From contig JAFXVR010000023.1 in the NCBI GenBank assembly GCA_017534885.1, positions 1 through 64,000 of the forward strand: a DNA stretch of 64,000 bases, given 5' to 3'. The stretch's first letter is position 1; every line of letters begins with the position of its first letter. Both the position numbers and the translations under genes were made by a program. Shown here in pieces: positions 7,771 to 15,785 of the stretch. Origin of the DNA: Clostridia bacterium. Its GTDB lineage: Bacteria > Bacillota > Clostridia > Christensenellales > Aristaeellaceae. The notes below the pieces were generated by a model. The model did no database searches. It had not been told where the DNA came from and saw nothing but the letters and a program-made list of their open reading frames with translations.

Positions 7771-8895
7771 ATGTATGACTATCTGATTGTCGGCGCGGGA
7801 CTCTACGGCGCGGTCTTTGCGCGGGAAGCGGCCGAGCGCGGCAAGACCTGCCTGGTGCTGGAGAAGCGCGGGCACATCGCAGGCAACGTGTACACCGAGC
7901 AGGTGGAGGGCATCCACGTCCACCGCTATGGCGCGCACATCTTCCACACCAACAATGCGGAGGTTTGGCGCTATGTGCAGCGCTTTGCCGACTTCAACCG
8001 CTTCACCAACTCGCCGGTGGCCAACTATCACGGCGAAATCTACTCTCTGCCCTTCAACATGTACACCTTCAACCGCATGTGGGGCGTGGTGACTCCCGCC
8101 GAAGCTGCCGCCAAGATCGAGGAGCAGCAGCGCGCTGCCGGCATCACCGAACCCCGCAACTTAGAGGAGCAGGCCATCAGTTTGGTGGGCACGGATATCT
8201 ATGAGAAGCTCATCAAGGGCTACACCCAGAAGCAGTGGGGCCGCCCCTGCACCGAGCTCCCGGCCTTCATTATCCGCCGCCTGCCCGTGCGGCTGACCTA
8301 CGACAACAACTACTTCAACGCCCTCTGGCAGGGCATTCCCATGGGCGGCTACACGGCCATGGTGCAGCGCATGCTGGATCACCCGGCCATTGAAGTGCGC
8401 CTGAACACGGACTTCCTCGCAGACCGGGAGGCCTGGAAGCGCCAGGCGGCCCGTATCGTCTACACAGGCCCCATCGATGCCTGGTTTGACTTCCGCTTCG
8501 GCCCCCTGGCCTACCGCTCCGTGCGCTTCGAGACCGAGCTCCTCGACCAGCCCAACTTCCAGGGCAACGCCGCCGTGAACTACACCGACGCCGAGACCCC
8601 CTGGACCCGCATAATCGAGCACAAGTGGTTTGAATTCGGCAAGGACGCCGCCGGAAACGACCTCCCCCGCACGGTCATCTCCCGGGAATACAGCAGCGAG
8701 TGGCAGCCCGGCGCCGAGCCCTACTACCCCGTGAACGACGAAAAGAACGCCGCCCTCCTTGCCCGCTACCAGGCCCTCACCCGCGAAGAGCCCAATGTCC
8801 TCTTCGGCGGCCGTCTGGGCGAGTATAAGTATTATGACATGGATCAGGTCATCGCGGCGGCGCTGGGAAAGGCGAGGGAAGAATTTGGCAGCTGA
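7771..8895 (+). CDS. glf: UDP-galactopyranose mutase
   Basis: Glf is a flavoenzyme that interconverts UDP-galactopyranose and UDP-galactofuranose for cell-surface polysaccharides. The 374-residue product has the FAD-binding start (YDYLIVGAGLYGAVFAREAA), GNVYTEQVEGIHVHRYGAHIFHT, the substrate-site region LIKGYTQKQWGRP and a C-terminal IAAALGKARE helix with EYKYYDMDQ. Length is standard (~365-390). The ATG at 7771 follows AGGAGGA at the right distance; an in-frame ATG 21 bp upstream lacks one. It is a single-gene transcript ending in a strong terminator and is flanked by convergent and divergent genes. Confidence 0.95.
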   Translation: MYDYLIVGAGLYGAVFAREAAERGKTCLVLEKRGHIAGNVYTEQVEGIHVHRYGAHIFHTNNAEVWRYVQRFADFNRFTNSPVANYHGEIYSLPFNMYTFNRMWGVVTPAEAAAKIEEQQRAAGITEPRNLEEQAISLVGTDIYEKLIKGYTQKQWGRPCTELPAFIIRRLPVRLTYDNNYFNALWQGIPMGGYTAMVQRMLDHPAIEVRLNTDFLADREAWKRQAARIVYTGPIDAWFDFRFGPLAYRSVRFETELLDQPNFQGNAAVNYTDAETPWTRIIEHKWFEFGKDAAGNDLPRTVISREYSSEWQPGAEPYYPVNDEKNAALLARYQALTREEPNVLFGGRLGEYKYYDMDQVIAAALGKAREEFGS

Positions 8896-8947
8896 GGGAT
8901 TTGTGCTGTTAGCCTGAATGCTATGACAAAGGAAACAGCTTATTGTG

Positions 8948-8999
8948 AACACCCCGCGCATGGGCTCCTGCTTGGCAGGAGCGGCGCGGGGTGTTTTTT
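8948..8999 (+). terminator. rho-independent terminator of glf
   Basis: A 12-bp perfect GC-rich stem (AACACCCCGCGC with GCGCGGGGTGTT) encloses a second small hairpin (GCTCCTGCTTGGCAGGAGC) and ends in a run of six T. Lies about 50 bp after the glf stop. Confidence 0.9.
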
Positions 9000-9091
9000 G
9001 TTGGAGGGGGGTGTCAGAAGGTTTATCTTATGGCGCACCCTGTTCTTTTTGAAAGCATCATTTTCAAACACAGCATAGCGTCCCCCACCCC

Positions 9092-9138
9092 AAAGCCACC
9101 CCCAGCCGCCCAGCCAGGCACGCTCAGGGGTGGCTTTT
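9092..9138. terminator. hairpin between convergent glf and XRE-IspD genes
   Basis: AAAGCCACCCC pairs with GGGGTGGCTTT across a 24-nt loop, with a TTTT tail on the plus strand and TTTG on the minus strand. It lies 20 bp beyond the end of the minus-strand glycerol operon and could end transcription in both directions. Confidence 0.5.
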
Positions 9139-9156
9139 CATATACTCTCTTTCCCC

Positions 9157-10116
9157 CTACCCCTTCACCAGCGCCTCAAAAACCGCGATATCCTCCTGCC
9201 GCACAATCTTGATGTTGTTCACGCTGCCCTCAATGAAATTGATGTCCCGGCCGAGGGTGTAGCGCAGCATGGCGCAGGTGCTTTCGGTCAGGGAGTGGCC
9301 GCGGCGGCGGGCTTCCTCAAACACGCCGGTGATCAGGTTCAGGCGGTAGGCTTCCGGGGACTGGAGCTCCACCAGGGTGTCCCGGTCCACGTAGGCCGGC
9401 TTGCCGCCTTTTACGGCAAACTGCATGTAGTCCCGCATGGGGTGGCAGATATTGGCGGAGCCGTTCTCATAGGTGGCCTGGAGCAGCTTGGAGATCATAT
9501 CGACCGTCACCATGGGGCGGGTGGCCTCCTGCAGAATGACGATGTCGTCGCCGTTCAGGCGCGCGCTCAGGTACTCTACGGCGTTCCTGACCGAGAGGAT
9601 GCCCGAGGGCCCGCCGGGAATCAGCCCCTTCAGCTTGGTGATGCGGTACTGCTCGGCGTAGGCCTCCACAATCTGATCCCAGCCCTTCAGGCACACGATG
9701 TAGATCTCGTCCACCGCCGGGTGCGCCTGATAGGCCTCCAGGCAGTACACGATCACCGGCTTGCCCAAAATGTGGATGAACTGGCTGGGGATGTTCTGCC
9801 GGTTGCGGCTGGACTTGCCACCGGCTAAGATGACCGCCGCGGTGCGTCCGCCGCCGGGGCGCTCCGGAGCAGGGGCCGCCTCCCCCGCCGGCGCGTCCGG
9901 CAGGCGCTGGAGCGCGGCTCCCCCGGTGATCAGCGCCTCCACCGTGGTATCCAGCGCCTCGGCAAAGCGGGCCAGCTTGCGCTGGGTCAGGTCGTTCTCC
10001 CCGGACTCAATCTTGGCGATGGTGGAGCGGGTCTTGTAGCCGAGGGCGTCCGCCAACTCCTGCTGGGACAGGCGCAGCTCGTACCGCCGCTTTCTGATGT
10101 TTGTTCCGACTGACAT
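9157..10116 (-). CDS. XRE helix-turn-helix fused to an IspD/TarI-like cytidylyltransferase domain
   Basis: Residues 1-65 are an XRE/Cro helix-turn-helix (IRKRRYELRLSQQELADALGYKTRSTIAKIESGENDLTQRK cut short here: LSQQELADALGYKTRSTIAK). After a Pro/Ala linker, residues ~93-319 resemble IspD/TarI nucleotidyltransferases: AAVILAGGKSSRN, IVILQEATRP and a long C-terminal beta arm. The usual PKQF lysine after the glycine-rich loop is replaced (IPSQF), so activity may be altered or lost. It is the last gene of the glycerol operon, 13 bp after the DUF1667 gene. A DNA-binding protein with a CTP/alditol-phosphate-type sensor domain regulating the operon is plausible; a true enzyme (for example making CDP-glycerol) is the alternative. 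Confidence 0.75.
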   Translation of the reverse strand: MSVGTNIRKRRYELRLSQQELADALGYKTRSTIAKIESGENDLTQRKLARFAEALDTTVEALITGGAALQRLPDAPAGEAAPAPERPGGGRTAAVILAGGKSSRNRQNIPSQFIHILGKPVIVYCLEAYQAHPAVDEIYIVCLKGWDQIVEAYAEQYRITKLKGLIPGGPSGILSVRNAVEYLSARLNGDDIVILQEATRPMVTVDMISKLLQATYENGSANICHPMRDYMQFAVKGGKPAYVDRDTLVELQSPEAYRLNLITGVFEEARRRGHSLTESTCAMLRYTLGRDINFIEGSVNNIKIVRQEDIAVFEALVKG

Positions 10117-10129
10117 GGCCTTCCCCCGC

Positions 10130-10483
10130 TCAGACCGTTCTGGTGGCGATCACGTCCACGCCGGTGCCGCACACATTTTTGAGCACGGCAGTACCGGCGG
10201 TGATGGGCGCGGTCAGCCGGAGATCGCCTAAGGCCCGCATGGCCTCGGCAATCTTCGCCTTGGGGATGGGCGAGGCCGTCTTGACGCTCAGCGGGCACAC
10301 GCTTCCCTCCACGGGAATCACCGCGGTCACCATGCGCAGGGGCTCCACGCACTCCTGCCGGGCATAGGTGTCGCCGCGCTTGCAGGTGTAGCCGCTCACG
10401 TCCACTATCTCGCTGCCCTCCAGCCGCACGGTCACCCGGCAGCCCATGGGGCAGTTGATGCAGGTAATCACGCGCTCGGTCAT
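10130..10483 (-). CDS. DUF1667 small cysteine-rich redox partner of glycerol-3-phosphate dehydrogenase
   Basis: 117 residues beginning ERVITCINCPMGCRVTV: the CxxCPxGC motif and a later CKRG cysteine are typical of DUF1667, the small third component found with NAD(P)/FAD-dependent oxidoreductases of the GlpA/LhgO type. The cysteines probably carry a metal or iron-sulfur centre (inference from the family). The start overlaps the stop of the preceding FAD gene (TGATG), so synthesis is coupled. Confidence 0.88.
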   Translation of the reverse strand: MTERVITCINCPMGCRVTVRLEGSEIVDVSGYTCKRGDTYARQECVEPLRMVTAVIPVEGSVCPLSVKTASPIPKAKIAEAMRALGDLRLTAPITAGTAVLKNVCGTGVDVIATRTV

Positions 10484-11757
10484 CAGGCATCCTTCCTTTC
10501 AATGCGCACGGTCAGGCCCTCGTCCTCCGCCTGAAGCAGCTGCGCGGCCTTCACGGTGATCACGGCCATCTCGCCCGGGGTGAAGATCAGCGACCGTTTC
10601 CGGGCCAGTTCCTTTCCGCCTGAAACCACCACCGCTGAAGCATTGCGGTACACCGCGTCCGGGCGGAACATGATGCGCACGTCCTCCTTCAGCCCCTTGC
10701 GCACCTGCTGGGGCACCGCGCCGCGGACGCCCGGGCCGTCCTTCACCGGCAGGATCTCGGCGGGCTGAAGCTCGCCCCGCACATAAGCGGCGGCCATCTG
10801 CCCGGCGCGGAAGCTCTCCTCGGACACAAAGTCCACCAGATCGTGCACGTGCAGCACATTGCCGCAGGCGAAGATGCCGGGGACGCTGGTCTGCAGGCTG
10901 TCGTCCATCACCGCGCCGCTGGTCAGGTTCGAAAGGCTGACGCCCGCGCCCTTGCTCAGCTCGTTTTCCGGGATCAGGCCGACAGAGAGCAGCAGGGTGT
11001 CGCAGTCGAAATGCATCTCGGTGCCGGGAATGGACCGGCGATTGGCGTCCACCTCCGCCACGGTCACCCCCTCAAGGCGCTCCCGGCCCTGGATGTCCGT
11101 CACTGTGTGGCTGAGGTACAGCGGAATGCCGAAGTCCTCCAGGCACTGCACGATGTTCCGGTTGAGGCCCGAGGAATAGGGCATCAGCTCCACGCAGGCC
11201 AGCACCTTCGCCCCCTGCAGGGTCATGCGCCGCGCCATGATCAGGCCGATGTCGCCGCTGCCCAGGATGACCACCCGGCGGCCGGGCATCATGCTCTCCA
11301 GGTTGATGAGCTTCTGGGCTGCGCCGGCGGTGTAGATGCCCGCGCAGCGCGTGCCGGGGGTGCCCAGCGCGCCCCGGGGACGCTCCCTGCAGCCCATGGC
11401 CAGTACCACTGCGCCGGCCTCAAAGACCGTGAGGCCCTCCGTGGGCGACACGCAGGTGACCCGGCGGTTGTTTTCAACACTCAGCACCGTGGTGTCACAG
11501 CGGATGTCAATGCCCAGCTCCGCCGCCCGGTCGATATCCCGCTGGGCGTACTCCGGGCCGGTCATCTCCTCGCCGAAGCGGTGCAGGCCGAAGCCGTTGT
11601 GCACACACTGCCGCAGGATGCCGCCCGCGTGGGCCTCGCGCTCCAGCACGGTCAGGGAGCGGATGCCCGCCTCATGGGCCGCGATGGCCGCCGCAAGCCC
11701 GGCCGGGCCGCCGCCCACAATGACGATGTCCCGGCGCTCCACACGCAGTTCACTCAT
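10483..11757 (-). CDS. FAD/NAD-dependent oxidoreductase, second subunit of a glycerol-3-phosphate dehydrogenase-like complex
   Basis: The 424-residue protein has two Rossmann dinucleotide sites (IVIVGGGPAGLAAAIAA near residue 10 and VVILGSGDIGLIMARRM near 165) and ends with a TlyA-type SGNLTSG-like segment and FACGNVLHVHDLVDFV, the FAD-contacting region of pyridine-nucleotide disulfide oxidoreductases. In clostridia this gene stands between a GlpA-like dehydrogenase and DUF1667, as here; the three are thought to pass electrons from glycerol 3-phosphate to an acceptor. It overlaps the upstream gene by 8 nt. Confidence 0.9.
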   Translation of the reverse strand: MSELRVERRDIVIVGGGPAGLAAAIAAHEAGIRSLTVLEREAHAGGILRQCVHNGFGLHRFGEEMTGPEYAQRDIDRAAELGIDIRCDTTVLSVENNRRVTCVSPTEGLTVFEAGAVVLAMGCRERPRGALGTPGTRCAGIYTAGAAQKLINLESMMPGRRVVILGSGDIGLIMARRMTLQGAKVLACVELMPYSSGLNRNIVQCLEDFGIPLYLSHTVTDIQGRERLEGVTVAEVDANRRSIPGTEMHFDCDTLLLSVGLIPENELSKGAGVSLSNLTSGAVMDDSLQTSVPGIFACGNVLHVHDLVDFVSEESFRAGQMAAAYVRGELQPAEILPVKDGPGVRGAVPQQVRKGLKEDVRIMFRPDAVYRNASAVVVSGGKELARKRSLIFTPGEMAVITVKAAQLLQAEDEGLTVRIERKDA

Positions 11758-13210
11758 GGCTCTCCGCCTCCTTCATCGCCTCAGCCAAGGTGGAGGTCAG
11801 CATCAGGCTCTGTCCGCCGTTCTTGGTGATGGCCGTTATGGGCAGGCCCAGCTCCTCCGCGAGGATCTCCGCCACCCGCGGGGCGCAGAAGCCGCCCTGG
11901 CAGCGTCCCATGCCCGCCCGGGTGCGGCGCTTGATGGCGTCAATGCTTCGCGCGCCCACAGGCCGGTGGATCGCGGCGCGAATTTCCGCCTCCGTGACCA
12001 CCTCGCAGCGGCAGATCAGCCGTCCGTTCAGCGGATCAGCGGCGCAGGCGGCGGCCTGCTCCTCCGGCGTCATCTCGTTGAAGGGCTTCGGGGGCTTCGG
12101 CGCGGGCACGATGTCCGCCTTGTACTTCAAGCCCTCCGCCTCAGCGATGGCCCGGGCCAGCTCCGCCGCGATGGCCGGGGCTGAGGTCAGGCCGGGGCTC
12201 TCGATGCCCACGGTCTCCCAGGCGTTTTTTGCCCCCTCCACCGGCCCGATGATGAACTCACCCCGGGCTTCGTGGGCGCGGATGCCCGAGAAGTTGGTCA
12301 CGGCGCTGCGGGTGCTGACCTGGGGCCAGGTGAGCCGGCAGGCTGCCAGCACGTCCGAAAGGCCCTTGGCCGTGGTGGCGGTGTCCAGCGGGTCGTCAAT
12401 GTCCTCGGCGGTGGGGCCCAGCAGCACATTGCCGTGCACCGTGGGTGCCACCAGCACGCCCTTGCCCATCTTGGTCGGGCACTGGAACATGGTGCGGGTG
12501 AAGGGCTCGGGCTTTGCGTGATCCAGAATCCAGTACTGGCCGCGCCGGCTGATGATCCTGTCCTCGTCCCGGCCGGTCATCATGCGGTGAATCTCCGCGC
12601 TGCCGACGCCCGCGCAGTTGATGAGTGTCCGGCAGGCCATATCTCCCCGGGAGGTGGACAGCATCCAGCCCTCCTCCGTGCGCCGGATGCTTTCGACCTT
12701 GGTGTCGAAGGCAAAGCGCACGCCGTTGACCGCCGCGTGATCCGCTAAGGCGAAGGTCAGCTCATAGGGGCTGACGATGCCGCTGGTGGGAGCCAGGAGC
12801 GCGCAAACAGCCTCCGGGCTGACATTGGGCTCTAAGGCGCGGATCTCCTCCCGCTCGATGACGCGCAGGCCGGGCACGCCGTTTTGCTCGCCCTGCTCCT
12901 TCAGCCGGAGGATGGTCGCCCGGTCGTCCTCGGAGAAGGCCAGCACCATGGCGCCGTTCTGGCGGTAGGGCACGCCCAGCTCCGCGCAGAGGGCGGGATA
13001 CATGGCCGCGCCCATCACATTGAAGCGGGCCTTGTCGGTGCCGGGATGGGCGTCAAAACCCGCGTGCACGATGCCGCTGTTGGCCTTGCTGGCCCCCTCA
13101 GCCGCGTCGCTGCCCATGTCCACCACGGTGATGTCCGCCTCACAGAAGCTCAGTTCCCGGGCGAGGGCGCAGCCCACCACGCCCGCGCCGATAATGATGA
13201 TATCCTGCAT
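11750..13210 (-). CDS. NAD(P)/FAD-dependent oxidoreductase, GlpA-like glycerol-3-phosphate dehydrogenase
   Basis: 486 residues: N-terminal DAO-type FAD domain (DIIIIGAGVVGCALARELSF) and a C-terminal BFD-like [2Fe-2S] domain with ligands in LICRCEVVTEAEI and GRCQGGFCAPRVAEIL. Its position directly after glycerol kinase argues for oxidation of glycerol 3-phosphate to dihydroxyacetone phosphate; 2-hydroxyglutarate oxidase (LhgO) is a related alternative. GGGAGCC precedes the start. It is the first of three overlapping genes encoding the complex. Confidence 0.88.
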   Translation of the reverse strand: MQDIIIIGAGVVGCALARELSFCEADITVVDMGSDAAEGASKANSGIVHAGFDAHPGTDKARFNVMGAAMYPALCAELGVPYRQNGAMVLAFSEDDRATILRLKEQGEQNGVPGLRVIEREEIRALEPNVSPEAVCALLAPTSGIVSPYELTFALADHAAVNGVRFAFDTKVESIRRTEEGWMLSTSRGDMACRTLINCAGVGSAEIHRMMTGRDEDRIISRRGQYWILDHAKPEPFTRTMFQCPTKMGKGVLVAPTVHGNVLLGPTAEDIDDPLDTATTAKGLSDVLAACRLTWPQVSTRSAVTNFSGIRAHEARGEFIIGPVEGAKNAWETVGIESPGLTSAPAIAAELARAIAEAEGLKYKADIVPAPKPPKPFNEMTPEEQAAACAADPLNGRLICRCEVVTEAEIRAAIHRPVGARSIDAIKRRTRAGMGRCQGGFCAPRVAEILAEELGLPITAITKNGGQSLMLTSTLAEAMKEAESHE

Positions 13211-13294
13211 GGCTCCCCTCTCCCGGGCGGACAGCGGCTGACTGCCCGCCCTTCTCCTTTTCCTGAATTGATTCGGTGCCTGAGGCCCTTTGGC

Positions 13295-14791
13295 TCAGGT
13301 GTCCTCCGCCCATTTCAGCGACCGCCTGACCGCCTCATGCCAGCGGCCCATCAGCTCTTCACGCTTTGTCTGGCTCATCTGGGGCTCGAAGGTCAGGTCG
13401 CGTTGCCAGAAGCGGGCGGTCTCCTCCGGTGAGGCGTAAATGCCCACGCCAATGCCCGCCATCAGCGCCGCGCCGAAGGCCGTGGTCTCCATGATGCGCG
13501 GTCTCACCACGGGAATGCCCATGATGTCCGCCTCAAACTGCATCAGGAAGCCGTTGGCGCTGGCGCCGCCGTCCACCTTCAGCTCCTTCGGCAGGAAGCC
13601 GCAGTTCTCCGCCATGGTGGCCAGCAGGTCGGCGGACTGGAAGGCGATGGACTCCAGGGCCGCGCGCACGATCTGGGCCCGGCCCGTGCCTCTGGTCAGG
13701 CCCACCATCAGGCCGCGGGCGTACATATCCCACCAGGGCGCGCCCAGGCCCGTGAAGGCCGGCACCAGGAAGACGCCGCCGGTGTCCTCCACCGAGGTCG
13801 CGATCTCCTCGCTCTCCGCGGCGTTCTTGATGAGCTTCAGCTCGTCGCGCAGCCACTGGATCACCGCGCCGCCGATGAAGACCGAGCCCTCGGTGGCATA
13901 GGAGGCCTTCCCGCCCAGCCGCCAGGCCATGGTGGAGAGCATGCCGCCCTGCTTCTGGGCCGGCTGGCTGCCCGTGTTCATCAGCATGAAGCAGCCCGTG
14001 CCGTGGGTGTTCTTGACCGAGCCGGGGGTGAAGCAGGCCTGGCCGAAGAGGGAGGCGTGCTGGTCGCCCGCCATGGCCGCCACCGGCACCGGCACGCCGA
14101 GGATCTCCGGGTCAAGGGTGCCGATGACCCCGCAGGAGTCCACCACCTGGGGCAGGCAGGCCGCGGGGATGTCCAGCATCTTCAGCAGTTCGTCATCCCA
14201 GCGCTGCTCCCGCAGGTTGAAGAGCATGGTGCGGGAGGCGTTGGTGGCGTCGATCACATGGGGATGCCCGCTGACCAGATGCCAGGCTAAGAAGCTGTCC
14301 ACCGTGCCGAAGCACAGCTCGCCCGAGGCCGCCTTCTCCCGCAGTCCGTGCTTGTCCAGCAGCCACTTCAGCTTGGTGCCGGAGAAGTAGGCGTCCGGGA
14401 TCAGGCCCGTGCGCTTCGTGATTTCCTCCCCGTGGCCAGCCGCCACCAGGGCTTCCACCTGCTCGGCGGTGCGGCGGCACTGCCACACGATGGCGTTGGC
14501 CACGCACTCGCCGGTGTCGCGCTTCCACAGGAGGGTGGTCTCCCGCTGGTTGGTGATGCCGATGGCCGCGATCTCCTCCGGGTGCAGTCCGCTGCGCCGC
14601 ACCGCCCGCTGCAGGGCGGAAATCTGGGTGCGGAGGATCTGCTTCGGATCATGCTCCACCCAGCCAGGCTGGGGGTAGATCTGGGGGAATTCCTCGTTGC
14701 AGACCGCTAACATGCGGCCTTCCAGGTCAAACACAATGGCTCTCGAGCTGGTGGTTCCCTGATCCAGGGCTACCAGAGCTTTCTTTGTCAT
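13295..14791 (-). CDS. glpK: glycerol kinase
   Basis: GlpK phosphorylates glycerol with ATP to glycerol 3-phosphate, the committed step of glycerol use. The 498-residue FGGY kinase shows ALDQGTTSSRAIVFD at the N-terminus, PGWVEHDP, the substrate-binding NQRETTLLW, GDQHASLFGQACF and a C-terminal VDGGASANGFLMQF. Length is typical. The ATG at 14791 follows GGGAGGG; seven extra upstream codons are possible but lack a site. It lies between a lipase-like hydrolase and the glycerol-3-phosphate dehydrogenase genes, forming a coherent pathway. Confidence 0.97.
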   Translation of the reverse strand: MTKKALVALDQGTTSSRAIVFDLEGRMLAVCNEEFPQIYPQPGWVEHDPKQILRTQISALQRAVRRSGLHPEEIAAIGITNQRETTLLWKRDTGECVANAIVWQCRRTAEQVEALVAAGHGEEITKRTGLIPDAYFSGTKLKWLLDKHGLREKAASGELCFGTVDSFLAWHLVSGHPHVIDATNASRTMLFNLREQRWDDELLKMLDIPAACLPQVVDSCGVIGTLDPEILGVPVPVAAMAGDQHASLFGQACFTPGSVKNTHGTGCFMLMNTGSQPAQKQGGMLSTMAWRLGGKASYATEGSVFIGGAVIQWLRDELKLIKNAAESEEIATSVEDTGGVFLVPAFTGLGAPWWDMYARGLMVGLTRGTGRAQIVRAALESIAFQSADLLATMAENCGFLPKELKVDGGASANGFLMQFEADIMGIPVVRPRIMETTAFGAALMAGIGVGIYASPEETARFWQRDLTFEPQMSQTKREELMGRWHEAVRRSLKWAEDT

Positions 14792-14815
14792 GCGGCTCCC
14801 TCCCTTTCTCACATT

Positions 14816-15757
14816 TCAGCCCTTCAGATAGGCGCGGAACCAGTCCAGCAGGTACCCATAGACCTGCTCCCTGTCCGTTTCGTTCAGCACCTCGTGGCGG
14901 TCGCCCTCGATCAGATGGCAGGTCACATCCTTCAGCCCCGCCTGCTTCAGCTGCGTCTCGGTCTCCCGGACGCCCTTGCCGAAGCTGCCCACCGGGTCGT
15001 CCGCGCCGGAAATCAGCAGCACCGGCAGATCCTTGGGGATGCGCGCCGCGCCCTTGGGGTCGCAGGCGTCCCGCACGGCCTCCACCAGGCCCTGATAGCC
15101 GTTCAGGGTGAAGCGGAAGGTGGTGCGCGGGTCGCTGTAATACTGCCTGACGATGTCCTCATCCTTGGTCAGCCAGCTGCGGGACGGCTCCTTTCCGCTC
15201 ATGTCAAAGTGCTGGTAATCGCTGCCGAAGACCAGCTTCTCCACCGTGCGGCTCTTGTGCCGCGCGCCTTTGAGCAGCTCTGCCGAGTGAATGACGGCCA
15301 GGCCGCCTGCCGCCGCCGCGCCGGGCATGAAGCCCGTGCCCATGACCACAGCCCCGCTGAGCCCCTCCCCGTGCCAGGTCAGGTACTTGCGCAGCAGATA
15401 GGAGCCCATCGAGTGCCCCAGCATGAAGTAAGGCAGGCCGGGGTATTCCTTCTGCACCCGCTCCCGCAGGCTGTGGATGTCCTTCACCAGCAGGCCGCTG
15501 GGGTCGGGCGCGCCGAAATAGCCCCAGTCCTCGGGCTTGCCCGTGGCGCCGTGGCCCAGGTGGTCGTGGCCGGCCACCACAAAGCCCTGCCCGGCCAGCC
15601 ACTCGGCAAAGCGCCGGTACCGCCCGATGTGTTCCACCATGCCGTGGATCAGCTGCAGCACAGCCTTCGGCGATCCCTCCGGCCTGAAGATTTCCGCGTG
15701 CACCTGCGTTTTGCCGTCAGCGGAAAGAAACTGGAAGCTTTCCGGCATGTCCGCCAC
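14816..15757 (-). CDS. alpha/beta hydrolase, monoacylglycerol-lipase-like (serine aminopeptidase S33 family)
   Basis: The 313-residue hydrolase has the lysophospholipase/monoacylglycerol lipase signature: oxyanion strand LIHGMVEHIGRY, GHDHLGHG, the nucleophile elbow GHSMGSYL (Ser near residue 118), an acid in ISGADDPVG and the final histidine in EGDRHEVLNE. No signal peptide, so it is intracellular. Only 24 bp separate it from glpK; if it releases glycerol from monoacylglycerols, the next genes would phosphorylate and oxidise that glycerol. Specificity is inferred from context. Confidence 0.88.
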   Translation of the reverse strand: MADMPESFQFLSADGKTQVHAEIFRPEGSPKAVLQLIHGMVEHIGRYRRFAEWLAGQGFVVAGHDHLGHGATGKPEDWGYFGAPDPSGLLVKDIHSLRERVQKEYPGLPYFMLGHSMGSYLLRKYLTWHGEGLSGAVVMGTGFMPGAAAAGGLAVIHSAELLKGARHKSRTVEKLVFGSDYQHFDMSGKEPSRSWLTKDEDIVRQYYSDPRTTFRFTLNGYQGLVEAVRDACDPKGAARIPKDLPVLLISGADDPVGSFGKGVRETETQLKQAGLKDVTCHLIEGDRHEVLNETDREQVYGYLLDWFRAYLKG

Positions 15758-15785
15758 TCTCCCTTCGCCTGAAATCAGTCGCTCA

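Noticed and set aside
6225-13210. Frameshifts at the many overlapping gene ends on the minus strand
   Set aside because: Overlaps of 1-8 nt with intact domains on both sides are normal translational coupling, not sequencing errors.
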